From Coprococcus sp. (GTDB taxonomy: Bacteria > Bacillota > Clostridia > Lachnospirales > Lachnospiraceae), in contig JAGBHU010000040.1 of NCBI GenBank assembly GCA_017935345.1, positions 26,035 to 90,034 on the forward strand: DNA of 64,000 nt. Direction: 5' to 3'. The notes beneath the pieces are model-generated. The model did not search any database. It was given only the letters and a program-made list of their open reading frames with translations, and was not told the DNA's origin. The position numbers were made by a program, and so were the translations under genes. The stretch's first letter is position 1. Each line of letters starts with the position of its first letter. This document shows positions 46,827 through 56,872 of this stretch, in pieces.

Positions 46827-47696
46827 ATGATGGTTATATTAAAGACAATAGATGAAGTGAGAAAACAGGTAAAGGCATGGAAAAAGGAAGGACTTAGTGT
46901 AGGACTTGTTCCGACGATGGGTTATCTCCACGAAGGACACCAGAGCCTGATTCAGAAATCCGTAGAACAAAATGACAGAACGGTTGTAAGTGTATTTGTA
47001 AACCCTATGCAGTTTGGTCCGAATGAAGACCTTGAAAGCTATCCGAGAGATTTGGATGCCGATGCAAAGCTGTGTGAAGCAACGGGAGCGGATATGATAT
47101 TTAATCCTGAGCCTTCCGAGATGTATGCAGAAGGATTTTGCTCTTATGTAAATATGACAGGACTTCCGGATGCTCTCTGCGGACTGACCAGACCTGTTCA
47201 TTTCAAGGGTGTTTGTACAGTTGTCAGTAAGCTGTTTCATATCGTTACACCTGACAGGGCATATTTTGGTCAAAAAGATGCACAGCAGCTTGCCATTATC
47301 ATGCGTATGGTAATGGATTTGAATATGGATATAGAGATTGTCGGTTGTCCAATTATCAGAGAGGAAGACGGACTGGCAAAAAGCTCAAGAAATATTTATC
47401 TGACGCCGGAAGAGAGAAAGGCGGCGGTTGTTCTCAGTAAAGCAGTAAAGCTTGGACAGAAGCTGGTAGCTGATGGCGAGAAGGATGCTAAAACTGTTGT
47501 GGATAAAATGAAGGCGCTTATCAGTGCTGAACCGCTTGCAGACATAGACTATGTAGAGATGGTAAATATGGATACCATGAAGGCTATAGACAGGGTGGAA
47601 GGTCATATACTTTGTGCCATGGCAGTCAGATTTGGCAAGGCCCGTCTGATTGACAATTTTATAATAGATTGCCGAAATGTCGATAAAAACGAATAA
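46827..47696 (+). CDS. panC: Pantothenate synthetase
   Basis: The 289-residue enzyme has the ATP-binding HxGH in VPTMGYLHEGHQSL, the pantoate site FVNPMQFGPNEDLESYPRD, FGQKDAQQ and the KMSKS-like KSSRNIYL. It joins pantoate to beta-alanine. The start is uncertain between ATG 46827 and 46830, and the upstream purine run is weak, which may lower its translation. It follows panB after 155 bases and precedes coaBC by 90. Confidence 0.95.
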   Translation: MMVILKTIDEVRKQVKAWKKEGLSVGLVPTMGYLHEGHQSLIQKSVEQNDRTVVSVFVNPMQFGPNEDLESYPRDLDADAKLCEATGADMIFNPEPSEMYAEGFCSYVNMTGLPDALCGLTRPVHFKGVCTVVSKLFHIVTPDRAYFGQKDAQQLAIIMRMVMDLNMDIEIVGCPIIREEDGLAKSSRNIYLTPEERKAAVVLSKAVKLGQKLVADGEKDAKTVVDKMKALISAEPLADIDYVEMVNMDTMKAIDRVEGHILCAMAVRFGKARLIDNFIIDCRNVDKNE

Positions 47697-47718
47697 TAGA
47701 ATTACAATTATAAAAATA

Positions 47719-47769
47719 TGGCTGAATATGCAAGCATTTAGAAATATATAAATACCTGGTATTCAGCCG
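47719..47769. promoter_or_regulatory. Long-loop hairpin between panC and coaBC
   Basis: GGCTGAAT (47720-47727) and ATTCAGCC (47761-47768) can pair, with a 33-base AT-rich loop, ending 18 bases before the coaBC start. It could influence coaBC translation. No T-run supports termination. Confidence 0.3.
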
Positions 47770-47786
47770 TACATGGGAGAAAAATT

Positions 47787-48995
47787 ATGTTAACTAACAA
47801 AACAGTCGTATTAGGCGTTACGGGAAGCATTGCGGCATATAAAATGGCGAATGTTGCAAGTATGCTTGTGAAGAAGCATGCGGATGTCCATGTCATCATG
47901 ACGAAGAACGCTGTCAATTTTATCAATCCGATAACATTTGAAACATTGACAGGCAATAAGTGCCTTGTAGATACCTTTGACAGAAATTTTGAGTTTCATG
48001 TAGAGCATGTTGCGCTGGCAAAAAGAGCGGATATTTTTATGGTTGCTCCTGCGTCGGCAAATGTTATAGGCAAAATTGCAAATGGAATCGCAGATGATAT
48101 GCTTACAACTACAATTATGCCTGCACGTTGTCCGAAGCTGATTGCACCTGCAATGAATACGGGGATGCTTGAAAATCCTATTGTTCAGGATAATATTGAG
48201 AAGCTTAAGAAGTTTGGTTATGAAATTATCGAATCTGCAGACGGTTATCTGGCATGCGGTGATACGGGAAAGGGAAAGCTCCCTCCTGAGGAATTATTAG
48301 TAGACTATATTATGAAGCATATAGCCTGCAAGAAGGATATGGCCGGAATGAATGTTCTTGTAACGGCAGGCGCAACAAGGGAGGCTATTGATCCTGTCAG
48401 ATATATAACCAATCATTCGACAGGTAAGATGGGATATGCTATTGCAAGGCAGGCGATGCTTCGTGGAGCAAATGTTACACTTGTAACAGGAAAGACGGAT
48501 ATAAAACCGCCTGCGTTTGTGAATGTAGTTAACATAATATCTGCTCAGGATATGTATGAGGCTGTAGTATCAGAGAGCAGAAAACAGGATATAATAATAA
48601 AGGCTGCTGCGGTAGCCGATTACAGACCAAGTCAGGTGGCAGACAACAAGATTAAGAAAAGTGACGGAGATATGTGTATTGAGCTTACAAGGACAAAGGA
48701 TATCCTTGGATATCTGGGAAAACAAAGAGAGGAAGAGGGACTTCATTCCCAGCTTATATGCGGATTTTCTATGGAAACCCAGAATCTTATCGAGAATTCC
48801 CGTGCAAAGCTTCTTAAGAAAAAGGTTGATGTGATTGCTGCAAATAACCTGAAGGAACCGGGAGCAGGTTTTGGTGTAGATACGAATGTGCTTACACTTA
48901 TATCGAAGGATGATGTATGTGAGCTTCCGCTTATGAGCAAAGAGGAGTGTGCGGATAAGCTACTGACATATCTTATGGAATTGAAAATAAAATAA
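47787..48995 (+). CDS. coaBC: Phosphopantothenoylcysteine decarboxylase/synthase (bifunctional)
   Basis: The 402-residue protein joins an FMN-dependent decarboxylase (about 1-180: GVTGSIAAYKM, FHVEHVALAK with the catalytic His, PAMNTGML) to a CTP-dependent ligase (about 190-402: VTAGATREAIDPVRYITNHSTGKMG, KAAAVADYRP, KIKK). Together they make phosphopantetheine from phosphopantothenate and Cys on the way to coenzyme A. Its place after panC completes a vitamin-to-CoA cluster, apart from panD, which is not seen in the window. Confidence 0.96.
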   Translation: MLTNKTVVLGVTGSIAAYKMANVASMLVKKHADVHVIMTKNAVNFINPITFETLTGNKCLVDTFDRNFEFHVEHVALAKRADIFMVAPASANVIGKIANGIADDMLTTTIMPARCPKLIAPAMNTGMLENPIVQDNIEKLKKFGYEIIESADGYLACGDTGKGKLPPEELLVDYIMKHIACKKDMAGMNVLVTAGATREAIDPVRYITNHSTGKMGYAIARQAMLRGANVTLVTGKTDIKPPAFVNVVNIISAQDMYEAVVSESRKQDIIIKAAAVADYRPSQVADNKIKKSDGDMCIELTRTKDILGYLGKQREEEGLHSQLICGFSMETQNLIENSRAKLLKKKVDVIAANNLKEPGAGFGVDTNVLTLISKDDVCELPLMSKEECADKLLTYLMELKIK

Positions 48996-49055
48996 TACTA
49001 TTTTATCGGATTGAAACAGAGGGCATTCAGTAAAAAATTTTAGGAGTTATATGCT

Positions 49056-49523
49056 TTGATTATTATAAAAAAAGAAAAGTTCAGGACTGTTTGTTTTGTA
49101 CTTTTTATTATATATATCGTTACCATTGTCTATTTTTTGATATTTAGTGATATGTTTGGAAGAACTCCTAACTATGAAAGAAATGTTAATCTTATACCAT
49201 TTACTGAGATAAGAAGATTTATCACATATAGAGGAGCTGCCATATCAAATATCAGTTTTATGTTTAATATTGTAGGCAATGTTGTGGCGTTTATGCCATT
49301 TGGAATGTTAATCAGATGGGCAAGGAATAAGAGAACAAATGCATGGATCGCATTGCTCTATTCATTTTCATTTACGCTGCTGATAGAAACAATCCAGTAC
49401 ATATCAATGCTTGGTGTGTTTGATGTAGATGATATCATCATGAATACAGTAGGCGGCATGCTTGGATATCTGATTTATTACATCACTGCAAGGATATACA
49501 GGAGATATTATGCAAAAAAATAA
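49056..49523 (+). CDS. VanZ-like membrane protein
   Basis: The 155-residue protein begins at TTG nine bases after AGGAG; an ATG five bases earlier is followed at once by a stop. It has about four membrane helices and the VanZ pattern: VNLIPFTEI near the N-terminus, FNIVGNVVAFMPFGML, then the conserved ETIQY and the acidic VDDIIMNTVGGMLGY. VanZ proteins are linked to low-level teicoplanin resistance, but most members have no proven role. Its end overlaps the next gene by 14 bases. Confidence 0.88.
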   Translation: MIIIKKEKFRTVCFVLFIIYIVTIVYFLIFSDMFGRTPNYERNVNLIPFTEIRRFITYRGAAISNISFMFNIVGNVVAFMPFGMLIRWARNKRTNAWIALLYSFSFTLLIETIQYISMLGVFDVDDIIMNTVGGMLGYLIYYITARIYRRYYAKK

Positions 49524-49824
49524 GAATTTTAAGGTCGCACCGATGGGACATGCATCGGATACGATAATTTCATACTTTTTAGGTGGACTGAGTATGGTAT
49601 TTGTTCTACTCTCGATTGTAAAGTCCATCATATCCAAGGGACATGTGGAGAGAGTATATGGTGTACTCCTGGTTAGTGCCTTTGTTATGTCGGTTACCGG
49701 AATTCTTTTTGGTATCATCGGATACAGGGCAGAAGAAGGCAGCTTATTTGGCAAAAAGGTTTCCATCGTGATAAACGCTGTAGCATTTGCCCTGGCAGGA
49801 ATATTTATGTTGAAGGGAATATAG
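49510..49824 (+). CDS. Small membrane protein of unknown function
   Basis: The 104-residue protein starts inside the end of the VanZ-like gene. It has three predicted membrane helices (about 21-43, 52-74 and 83-102) separated by short charged loops (SKGHVERVYG, YRAEEGSLFGKK), plus a soluble N-terminus of about 18 residues. Its ribosome site (ACAGGAGAT) lies within the VanZ coding region, so the two are probably co-translated. Not recognised; likely a Lachnospiraceae DUF family. Confidence 0.72.
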   Translation: MQKNKNFKVAPMGHASDTIISYFLGGLSMVFVLLSIVKSIISKGHVERVYGVLLVSAFVMSVTGILFGIIGYRAEEGSLFGKKVSIVINAVAFALAGIFMLKGI

Positions 49825-49854
49825 CGAAACCGGAAGACTAAAGGAGCTGGTAGG

Positions 49855-50445
49855 ATGGATGATAGATTAAAAAAGCAGATGGAGTTCATACTTGAAGTGG
49901 ATAAAGCCAAGCTGATAGGCCGTCAGACCTATTTATCGGATGGCTCAAGAAAGGAAAATGATGCGGAACATTCATGGCATCTGGCACTGATGGCTGTTCT
50001 TCTTTCGGAGTATGCAAATGAAAAAATAGACGTGCTTAAGACGGTTACCATGGTACTGATTCATGATATTGTAGAAATCGATGCCGGAGATACATATGCA
50101 TATGATGAAAAAGGTCATGAAACCAAAAAAGCACGGGAGATCGCTGCTGCCGACAGGATATTTCAGATATTACCTGCCGACCAGGCGAAATATATGAGAA
50201 GCTTGTGGGATGAATTTGAGGAAAATGCTACGGCAGAAGCAAGATTTGCCCACGCATTGGACAATTCACAGCCGGTGTTGCTGAATGATGCGGCAGACGG
50301 ACCGGGATGGAAGGAGCATGAAGTGCGTGCTGCTCAGGTATACAAAAGAAATGAAATAACAGGACTTGGCTCAGAAAAGCTCTGGGAATTTGTTGATGCG
50401 TTATTTCAGAAAAATATTAAAAAGGGAAACATCATTGACGAATAA
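49855..50445 (+). CDS. HD-domain phosphohydrolase, YfbR/HDDC2-like
   Basis: The 196-residue protein has the HD metal set: His in DAEHSWHLA, HD in LIHDIVEIDAGD and the late Asp in AHALDNSQP. The motif order and the EIDAGDTY segment match the 5'-deoxynucleotidase-like group. It probably removes phosphate from nucleoside monophosphates in the cytoplasm. A site AAAGGAGCT lies before the ATG. Confidence 0.85.
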   Translation: MDDRLKKQMEFILEVDKAKLIGRQTYLSDGSRKENDAEHSWHLALMAVLLSEYANEKIDVLKTVTMVLIHDIVEIDAGDTYAYDEKGHETKKAREIAAADRIFQILPADQAKYMRSLWDEFEENATAEARFAHALDNSQPVLLNDAADGPGWKEHEVRAAQVYKRNEITGLGSEKLWEFVDALFQKNIKKGNIIDE

Positions 50446-50493
50446 AGACAAATTTATTCTTCATCGCATATAAAAAATATTGAGGTTGAAAAT

Positions 50494-52614
50494 ATGAATT
50501 ATTATAAGGATTGTATACAAGAGTATGATGATATGGAAGAACGCTATGAGCTGATGATGGAGCGTATCAGACAGATACCTGATGAGTCACTTGTTCCCGG
50601 TTCTTTCAGAGACTATTTTGTTTCGACTGCAAAGTTTATTCTGATGATAGATGAGGTAGTACAGCAGGTTAAATCTGAAAATTTGGATAATCTTTCTCAA
50701 GACGAGCTTGCAGATATGAACGCAAGGCTGTATTCGGATATAACAGGTGATCATTACAAAACAAGTTATGCCAATTATGAATATTCATATCATGTTATGA
50801 AATCAGCAGTACAGGAAAATGAGCAAAAAGAAGGTTCACTTGAAGAACGTGATATTGTGGAGATTTCCCAACTGCTTACTTTTTTGTATCATGAAGTCAG
50901 AGGTATGATTGTATACGCATTTGAAGGCAGATTGGTTGACATAACTTTGTTTGCGGAGCTTTTTGTGCAGATATATTTCATGTGTCAGGAGAAGATCAAT
51001 GCAAAGCAGCTGAAAGAGGCAATATACTATTTTGAAAATGATTATGCAGAATATTTTATGGGCTATCGTATTAAAGAACAGCTTGAACCTGCACTTTCAT
51101 TTGCCACAGATATTGTGATGAACAGTGATTTGACAGATTTGTCATATCTTTATCGATACGGAGAATATATCGGATATAATGAAATTAAGACTGCGGAATT
51201 CTTAAATACATTGTCACAGGAGGAAATAGAAGCAATGGCTTCTACCTATACAGAAGGTTTTAGAGAAGGTTATGTGGCAGCCCGTATTGATATGAGCAGG
51301 AAGAAAACCGTAAACATCCGTTATTCCGTAGGACAGGAAAGAATGGTACGAGCCGCCATTGTTCAGTTTCGAAATATGGGACTGGAGCCGTTATGCTTCC
51401 GATATGCAGTAAACAGGATTAATAGGAGATTAATCAGCAGGATAGGTTATATGTCTACTGTTCCTAATAAGCAGTTGGAATATGACCATCGTATGGATGA
51501 AGCATTATTTTTGGACAAGAAGCTCATGGAGCGCAAGCTGGAGATTTTAAAACAGGTATACAAAAGCTATGAATATCAGGCAATGGTATATGCCGGTCCT
51601 GCATGCATAGAAATATTCGGAGAAAATCCTTTTGAACCGGAGAACTCAGCATTTTCACCCGTTCTTTCAAAGAAGCAGCAGGAGATAACGGTTTCTTATG
51701 CAAATGCCAGTGCACGGATTGTAAATGAATATATACCAAGGGATCAATACAGCTTTACAATTATCGCATATCCTGTACCGGAAATAGGTGATAATTATGA
51801 AGAGATATTTAGGGAAACGGTTAAGATCAATACGCTGGATAACGATATGTACAGAAAGATACAGCAGTATATGATTGATGAACTTGATAAGGCAGAGAGT
51901 GTCCGCGTTGTCGGCAGAGGAGCCAACAAAACGGATATAACCGTTATGATGCATGAACTTGAGAATCCTGAAAAAGAAACAAATTTTGAGAATTGCGTTG
52001 CGGATGTCAATATTCCTGTAGGAGAAGTATTTACTTCGCCAAAGCTTACCGGAACGGAAGGGGTATTAAATGTAAGTGAAGTGTATTTAAATGATTTGAA
52101 ATTTATAGATTTAACCCTTACCTTTAAAGACGGAAAAATAGCGGAATATACCTGTAAGAATTTTGACAGTGAGGAAGAAAGTAAAAGATTTATTCAGGAA
52201 AACCTGATGATGGGCAGAGATACACTGCCGATAGGCGAGTTTGCCATAGGCACCAACACAACGGCATATGTAATTGCCAATAAGTATGATATTGTATATA
52301 AGCTTCCTATTCTTATTGTAGAAAAGATGGGCCCGCATTTTGCTGTAGGAGATACCTGCTATAGTATGAGTGAAGAAAATGTATTATACAATCCCGACGG
52401 AAAAGAAATCGTTGCAAAGGAAAATGAATGTTCTCTTTTGAGAACTACGGATATGTCAAAGGCATATTTTAATTGTCATACGGATATAACGATTCCCTAT
52501 GATGAAATCGGAGGTATTTATTCAATTCATGCCGATGGAATGGAAGTTCCGATTATTCTTGATGGACGTTTTGTACTTCCGGGAACAGAAAAATTAAATG
52601 AGGCGTTTGTGTAA
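50494..52614 (+). CDS. M29-type (aminopeptidase T-like) protein with long N-terminal extension
   Basis: The 706-residue protein carries an M29-like metallopeptidase region from about residue 285 on. Its metal ligands appear as Glu in PVGEVFTSP, Glu in IGEFAIGTN, His in GPHFAVGD and His-Asp in CHTDITIP. The first 280 residues are acidic, helical and not recognised; normal M29 enzymes are about 400 residues. The extension may regulate or localise the enzyme. GAGGTTGAAA precedes the ATG. A terminator overlaps its last codons. Confidence 0.82.
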   Translation: MNYYKDCIQEYDDMEERYELMMERIRQIPDESLVPGSFRDYFVSTAKFILMIDEVVQQVKSENLDNLSQDELADMNARLYSDITGDHYKTSYANYEYSYHVMKSAVQENEQKEGSLEERDIVEISQLLTFLYHEVRGMIVYAFEGRLVDITLFAELFVQIYFMCQEKINAKQLKEAIYYFENDYAEYFMGYRIKEQLEPALSFATDIVMNSDLTDLSYLYRYGEYIGYNEIKTAEFLNTLSQEEIEAMASTYTEGFREGYVAARIDMSRKKTVNIRYSVGQERMVRAAIVQFRNMGLEPLCFRYAVNRINRRLISRIGYMSTVPNKQLEYDHRMDEALFLDKKLMERKLEILKQVYKSYEYQAMVYAGPACIEIFGENPFEPENSAFSPVLSKKQQEITVSYANASARIVNEYIPRDQYSFTIIAYPVPEIGDNYEEIFRETVKINTLDNDMYRKIQQYMIDELDKAESVRVVGRGANKTDITVMMHELENPEKETNFENCVADVNIPVGEVFTSPKLTGTEGVLNVSEVYLNDLKFIDLTLTFKDGKIAEYTCKNFDSEEESKRFIQENLMMGRDTLPIGEFAIGTNTTAYVIANKYDIVYKLPILIVEKMGPHFAVGDTCYSMSEENVLYNPDGKEIVAKENECSLLRTTDMSKAYFNCHTDITIPYDEIGGIYSIHADGMEVPIILDGRFVLPGTEKLNEAFV

Positions 52615-52637
52615 ACGCCTCATTTTGTTGTTTTTTA
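52596..52637 (+). terminator. Terminator overlapping the M29-like gene's stop codon
   Basis: A perfect 13-bp stem AAATGAGGCGTTT-GTGT-AAACGCCTCATTT is followed by TGTTGTTTTTT. The stop codon lies in the loop and right arm. It separates this gene from the convergent GGDEF gene. Confidence 0.95.
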
Positions 52638-54947
52638 TTTAATTACGGATATACGCTTATACCGTTTGTTGGAGTAGAGAGAATTGTCTGCCTGGGAAAT
52701 TAAATCCTCCATTTTAACGTCGGAATCACAGATGAATTCTGATACACCGACACTCATTTCAATGAAATATGGTTTGCCACAGTTCTCATTCAACTCATCG
52801 GATAATTCGTTTATTTTTTCCTGAACATTTGTTATGAAGTCAGGCTCATCTACGAAGGCAAAGCAAACAAATTCATCTCCGCCGATTCTGCCGATGATAT
52901 CTTCCACTCTAAAACTGCTTACAAGAATATTTGCAATATTCCTAAGTGCAAAATCTCCGTCCTTATGACCGAATTTGTCATTAACAACCTTGAGTGAATC
53001 CATATCGGCAAAAAGCAGCATCGCTTTACGATTGCGATTTGCAGGCATATTAATAAGAAATTCAACCTTTTCCATAAAGCCACGTCGATTATTGACACCT
53101 GTCAGCTCGTCAGATGTAGACAAGTGGTTCAGCAACTCATTCTTTTCGTGGATTTCATTGAGAGACATACGAAGCTGCTCCTGTATCGTGGTTTGTTCTT
53201 CAAGCAGTGCCATGTATTTTAATGATGCACCGAGCTGAAGACTTGTTGAATATATATTTTTAAAGTTAGATACATCAGTATTACATATGAAAAGACCGTG
53301 GTGCTGTTCATTTGTAAAGATAGGAACAAGTACGGCGGTAAAACGCTTATCATAATATGTATATTCGTTGTCAAATATTTCTATGGACGGGGTACGTCTC
53401 GATTCTCCAAACAAAACACCTTTATTATTGGCATTGTAGTATGCCTGAAGAAACAGGGATTTTGGAATAATCCAGTTTCCTGTTTCGGTTATTTTAATAT
53501 CATCATCGTATGTATATATATATGCACCATCAAAGCCTAATTCTTTCAATTTGTTTATGATGAGTGAGTAGGTTTTTTCGATGTCTCTGCCATATGTGAG
53601 TGTATCTCTTGTTATATAAATAGAAGACCATGCACTCATTTTATTGTCTCGCATCTCATTATAAAGTTTCGTAGAGAGAAAGAGTGATATGGTACTTGTT
53701 ATATATGAATTCAGTTTGTTAAACTCCAGCCTCTTCTCAGGATTGAGTTCTCTGGTAGTAAATAAGGATGCAAATTTCTTAAATACAAGTGAAATCTTTG
53801 GTACAGAGAAAAAGTCCGTAAGAGGAGAGTGCAGCAAAGATTTTAGCTTGTCAATAATGGCTGCTTTAGGATAGCTGACTGCTTCAGGATTTTGTGCAAT
53901 GATTAAAATATCCCTGAATATGCAGTTGAATTTGTCGTATACCATATCGGCATAAAATGAACCCTTCACATCACTTAGGAGTATTTTATCAAGCATAAGG
54001 ATGATGTCATCTACGGATTTCACGGTGTTGTCAATAGGATGAACATCATCTGTTTCGGTAAGACTGAACAGCTCACAGTTACAGGATAATCGCTGGATAA
54101 AACAGGATTGTAGAAGTGAATCATTTATTTTGCCTGTAGTGCATAAGGATATAGCCTCATAGATAGACCTGTAGCCTAAATCACAGGAATTAATACTGAC
54201 AGTAGTAAGAGGCGGGTCTAAAGTAACACCTACCGGTGAGTCATCAATTCCGATAACACTGATATCGGAGCCGATGTGAATGCCACGCCTTTTAAGCTCG
54301 TTATAGCCGCCAACAGCCATCTGGTCATTTGCAAAGATAATTGCATCCGTATCAGGATTGTTATCAAGTAACTGACCGACGATTTCTGTTGTATATTCGG
54401 ACATATCACCATAAACAATCATACTTTCGAAAACGGGAAGGTTATGTTCTGCCATGGTCTGCCTGTATATTTCAAGACGCTGCATGGCATCGGCATTGGT
54501 GGTTCTGCCGCTGACAAAGCAAATGTGCTTTCTGTTATGTACATGAATTAAATGCTCAATAGCCGTTTCAAGTCCTTTTGTATTGTCTGTTTTAAGACAA
54601 GGATATCCCGGAATTTTCGTATCTAAAGTAAGAATAGGGATTCCTTCAAAATGGGACAAAAAGTCATTGATATTTTTTTCGGATAAAAACGGAGCTATGG
54701 CGCCGACTGATATAATCAGAGCATCCAGACAGTCCGGATGTGCATAGTAATATATGGAGTTATACTGGTAATCGTATAATTCATTTTCAGGGTCATTAAA
54801 TGACGAGTTTAAGAACATGCCCGGAAATACAATAAGATTTACGTCCTGTTCTTTTGCGGCATATTCGGCACCTTTACAAACCTCAAGGGCATAATCATTA
54901 TCTAAATGACATGTAAAAAGACCTATATTCAATCTGTTGTTTGTCAT
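52635..54947 (-). CDS. Cytosolic diguanylate cyclase with LacI-type ligand-binding sensor
   Basis: The 770-residue protein starts directly with a LacI/periplasmic-binding fold (about 1-290: IGLFTCHLDNDYALEVCKGA and AIIFANDQMAVGGYNELKRRG). It has neither a helix-turn-helix nor a signal peptide. A helical middle (about 310-430), a GAF-like domain (about 440-590) and a coiled coil (about 595-620) lead to a GGDEF domain. The GGDEF motif is intact at 689-693 with an inhibitory RxxD (RVED) exactly five residues before it. It should make c-di-GMP in response to a small ligand, likely a sugar or nucleoside, in the cytoplasm. AGGAGTAAT precedes the ATG on the reverse strand. Confidence 0.88.
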   Translation of the reverse strand: MTNNRLNIGLFTCHLDNDYALEVCKGAEYAAKEQDVNLIVFPGMFLNSSFNDPENELYDYQYNSIYYYAHPDCLDALIISVGAIAPFLSEKNINDFLSHFEGIPILTLDTKIPGYPCLKTDNTKGLETAIEHLIHVHNRKHICFVSGRTTNADAMQRLEIYRQTMAEHNLPVFESMIVYGDMSEYTTEIVGQLLDNNPDTDAIIFANDQMAVGGYNELKRRGIHIGSDISVIGIDDSPVGVTLDPPLTTVSINSCDLGYRSIYEAISLCTTGKINDSLLQSCFIQRLSCNCELFSLTETDDVHPIDNTVKSVDDIILMLDKILLSDVKGSFYADMVYDKFNCIFRDILIIAQNPEAVSYPKAAIIDKLKSLLHSPLTDFFSVPKISLVFKKFASLFTTRELNPEKRLEFNKLNSYITSTISLFLSTKLYNEMRDNKMSAWSSIYITRDTLTYGRDIEKTYSLIINKLKELGFDGAYIYTYDDDIKITETGNWIIPKSLFLQAYYNANNKGVLFGESRRTPSIEIFDNEYTYYDKRFTAVLVPIFTNEQHHGLFICNTDVSNFKNIYSTSLQLGASLKYMALLEEQTTIQEQLRMSLNEIHEKNELLNHLSTSDELTGVNNRRGFMEKVEFLINMPANRNRKAMLLFADMDSLKVVNDKFGHKDGDFALRNIANILVSSFRVEDIIGRIGGDEFVCFAFVDEPDFITNVQEKINELSDELNENCGKPYFIEMSVGVSEFICDSDVKMEDLISQADNSLYSNKRYKRISVIK

Positions 54948-55086
54948 ATATTACTCCTATTTGCACAAAATTATAATCATATGCTGATTATTGTTGTGTG
55001 ATAATTCATTTTTTTATGCACACGATACATACACATTATAACATAATATCAGATGATTATCAAATCTAAATATCAGATAAACATTC

Positions 55087-55115
55087 TTTACAAAGTCACG
55101 TTAATAACTTATAAT
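55087..55115 (+). promoter_or_regulatory. Promoter of the purM-purN-purD operon
   Basis: TTTACA (55087-55092) and TATAAT (55110-55115) are spaced by 17 bases and lie 41 bases before the GTG start of purM. ATATCAGAT occurs twice (about 55047 and 55070) just upstream and could be a regulator site. The divergent gap 54948-55156 shows no purine riboswitch. Confidence 0.78.
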
Positions 55116-55156
55116 TTACAGGAATGAAAAACAACCATGACAGGAGGAAATGAGAA

Positions 55157-56182
55157 GTGGATTATAAAAATGCCGGTGTGGATATTGAAGCAGGGTATCA
55201 GTCAGTTGAACTGATGAAGGAATATGTAAAAAAGACAATGCGCAAGGAAGTGCTTGGCGGACTGGGTGGATTTTCAGGTGCATTTTCTTTAAAGAAAATC
55301 AAAGAGATGGATGAGCCTGTGTTGTTATCCGGTACAGACGGATGCGGCACAAAGGTTAAGCTTGCCTTTATTATGGATAAGCATGATACCATTGGAATTG
55401 ATGCGGTTGCGATGTGTGTAAATGATATTGCTTGTGCCGGCGGTGAACCATTATTTTTCCTTGATTATATTGCGTGCGGCAAGAATTATCCCGAGAAGAT
55501 AGCCGCTATCGTAAGCGGTGTGGCAGAGGGATGTATTCAGTCGGAAGCTGCATTAATTGGCGGAGAGACGGCAGAGCATCCGGGACTGATGCCGGAGGAT
55601 GAATATGACCTTGCAGGATTTGCTGTAGGTGTAGTTGAAAAGAAGGATTTAATCACAGGTCAGGATATAAAGGCTGGAGATGTACTGATTGGTATTGCGT
55701 CAAGCGGTGTTCACAGCAACGGTTTTTCTCTTGTTCGTAAGGTGTTTGAGATGACGAGGGAGTCCCTGGATACATATTATGACGAGCTTGGAACAACGCT
55801 CGGAGAGGCGCTTCTTGCACCGACCAGGATATATGTCAAGGCATTGAAGTCCGTGAAGAATGCAGGAGTCAGGATTAAAGGCTGCAGTCATATAACAGGC
55901 GGCGGTTTCTATGAGAATATTCCCCGAATGTTACCGGATGGTATTTGTGCATCAATTCAAAAGGATTCTTATGAGGTGCCTGCGATATTTAAGCTTCTTG
56001 CAAAAACGGGTGATATCGATGAGAAGATGATGTATAACACATATAACATGGGTATCGGTATGTGCATTGCCGTTGCTCCTTCCGATGTCGAGAAGACACT
56101 TGAGGCACTTGGGGCTGCCGGCGAGACTGCATATGTAATCGGCAGTGCCGTAAACGGAGAAAAGGGAGTCATATTATGCTAA
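55157..56182 (+). CDS. purM: Phosphoribosylformylglycinamidine cyclo-ligase
   Basis: The 341-residue enzyme starts at GTG nine bases after CAGGAGG. Landmarks are [61 protein letters not shown] and the late [13 protein letters not shown]. It closes the imidazole ring to give AIR using ATP. Its end overlaps purN by seven bases, indicating translational coupling. Confidence 0.97.
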   Translation: MDYKNAGVDIEAGYQSVELMKEYVKKTMRKEVLGGLGGFSGAFSLKKIKEMDEPVLLSGTDGCGTKVKLAFIMDKHDTIGIDAVAMCVNDIACAGGEPLFFLDYIACGKNYPEKIAAIVSGVAEGCIQSEAALIGGETAEHPGLMPEDEYDLAGFAVGVVEKKDLITGQDIKAGDVLIGIASSGVHSNGFSLVRKVFEMTRESLDTYYDELGTTLGEALLAPTRIYVKALKSVKNAGVRIKGCSHITGGGFYENIPRMLPDGICASIQKDSYEVPAIFKLLAKTGDIDEKMMYNTYNMGIGMCIAVAPSDVEKTLEALGAAGETAYVIGSAVNGEKGVILC

Positions 56183-56802
56183 GGATAGCAGTACTTGTGT
56201 CGGGAGGCGGAACAAACCTTCAGGCGATAATCGATAAAATAGCATCAGGTGATATTACGGATACAGAAATAGCCGGTGTTATCAGTAATAATGAAAATGC
56301 ATATGCCCTTACCAGGGCAAAGAAAGCCGGAATACCTGCTATGGTGGTTTCCCCAAAGAATTTTGAAAACAGGGAAGTCTTTAACAGGGCATTACTGGAT
56401 GCCGTTGATTCACTGAACGTGGACTTGATCGTTCTGGCCGGATTCCTTGTGGTGATACCTGAGATCATGATAGATGCATATACAAATAAGATAATCAATA
56501 TTCATCCGTCACTCATACCTTCTTTTTGCGGGACAGGCTATTATGGATTGAAGGTTCATGAAGCGGCACTTTCACGAGGGGTAAAGTTAGTGGGTGCAAC
56601 CGTTCATTTTGTAGACAAGGGTACGGATACCGGTCCTATTATTATGCAGAAGGCTGTAGAAGTGAAAAACGGTGACACTCCGGAAGTGTTGCAGAGAAGA
56701 GTTATGGAACAGGCAGAGTGGGTTATTATGCCGGCTGCGATTGATAAGATAGCTCATGGCAAGGTAAAAGTAACAGATGGGATAGCAATCGTAGAGGATT
56801 AG
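56176..56802 (+). CDS. purN: Phosphoribosylglycinamide formyltransferase
   Basis: The 208-residue enzyme has [14 protein letters not shown], the [16 protein letters not shown] segment, the catalytic Asn-His-Asp set in [17 protein letters not shown] and [13 protein letters not shown]. It formylates GAR with 10-formyl-tetrahydrofolate. Overlap with purM and the 70-base gap to purD fit a purM-purN-purD transcript. Confidence 0.96.
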   Translation: MLRIAVLVSGGGTNLQAIIDKIASGDITDTEIAGVISNNENAYALTRAKKAGIPAMVVSPKNFENREVFNRALLDAVDSLNVDLIVLAGFLVVIPEIMIDAYTNKIINIHPSLIPSFCGTGYYGLKVHEAALSRGVKLVGATVHFVDKGTDTGPIIMQKAVEVKNGDTPEVLQRRVMEQAEWVIMPAAIDKIAHGKVKVTDGIAIVED

Positions 56803-56872
56803 AGGGAAAATCCTATTTGGATAACCGAAAAGAATGGACAGAAATTGCAGGGTGCTTAAGGAGGAAAATGAT

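Noticed and set aside
54948..55156. Purine riboswitch before purM
   Set aside because: The conserved purine aptamer loops were not seen, and a plain promoter explains the gap.
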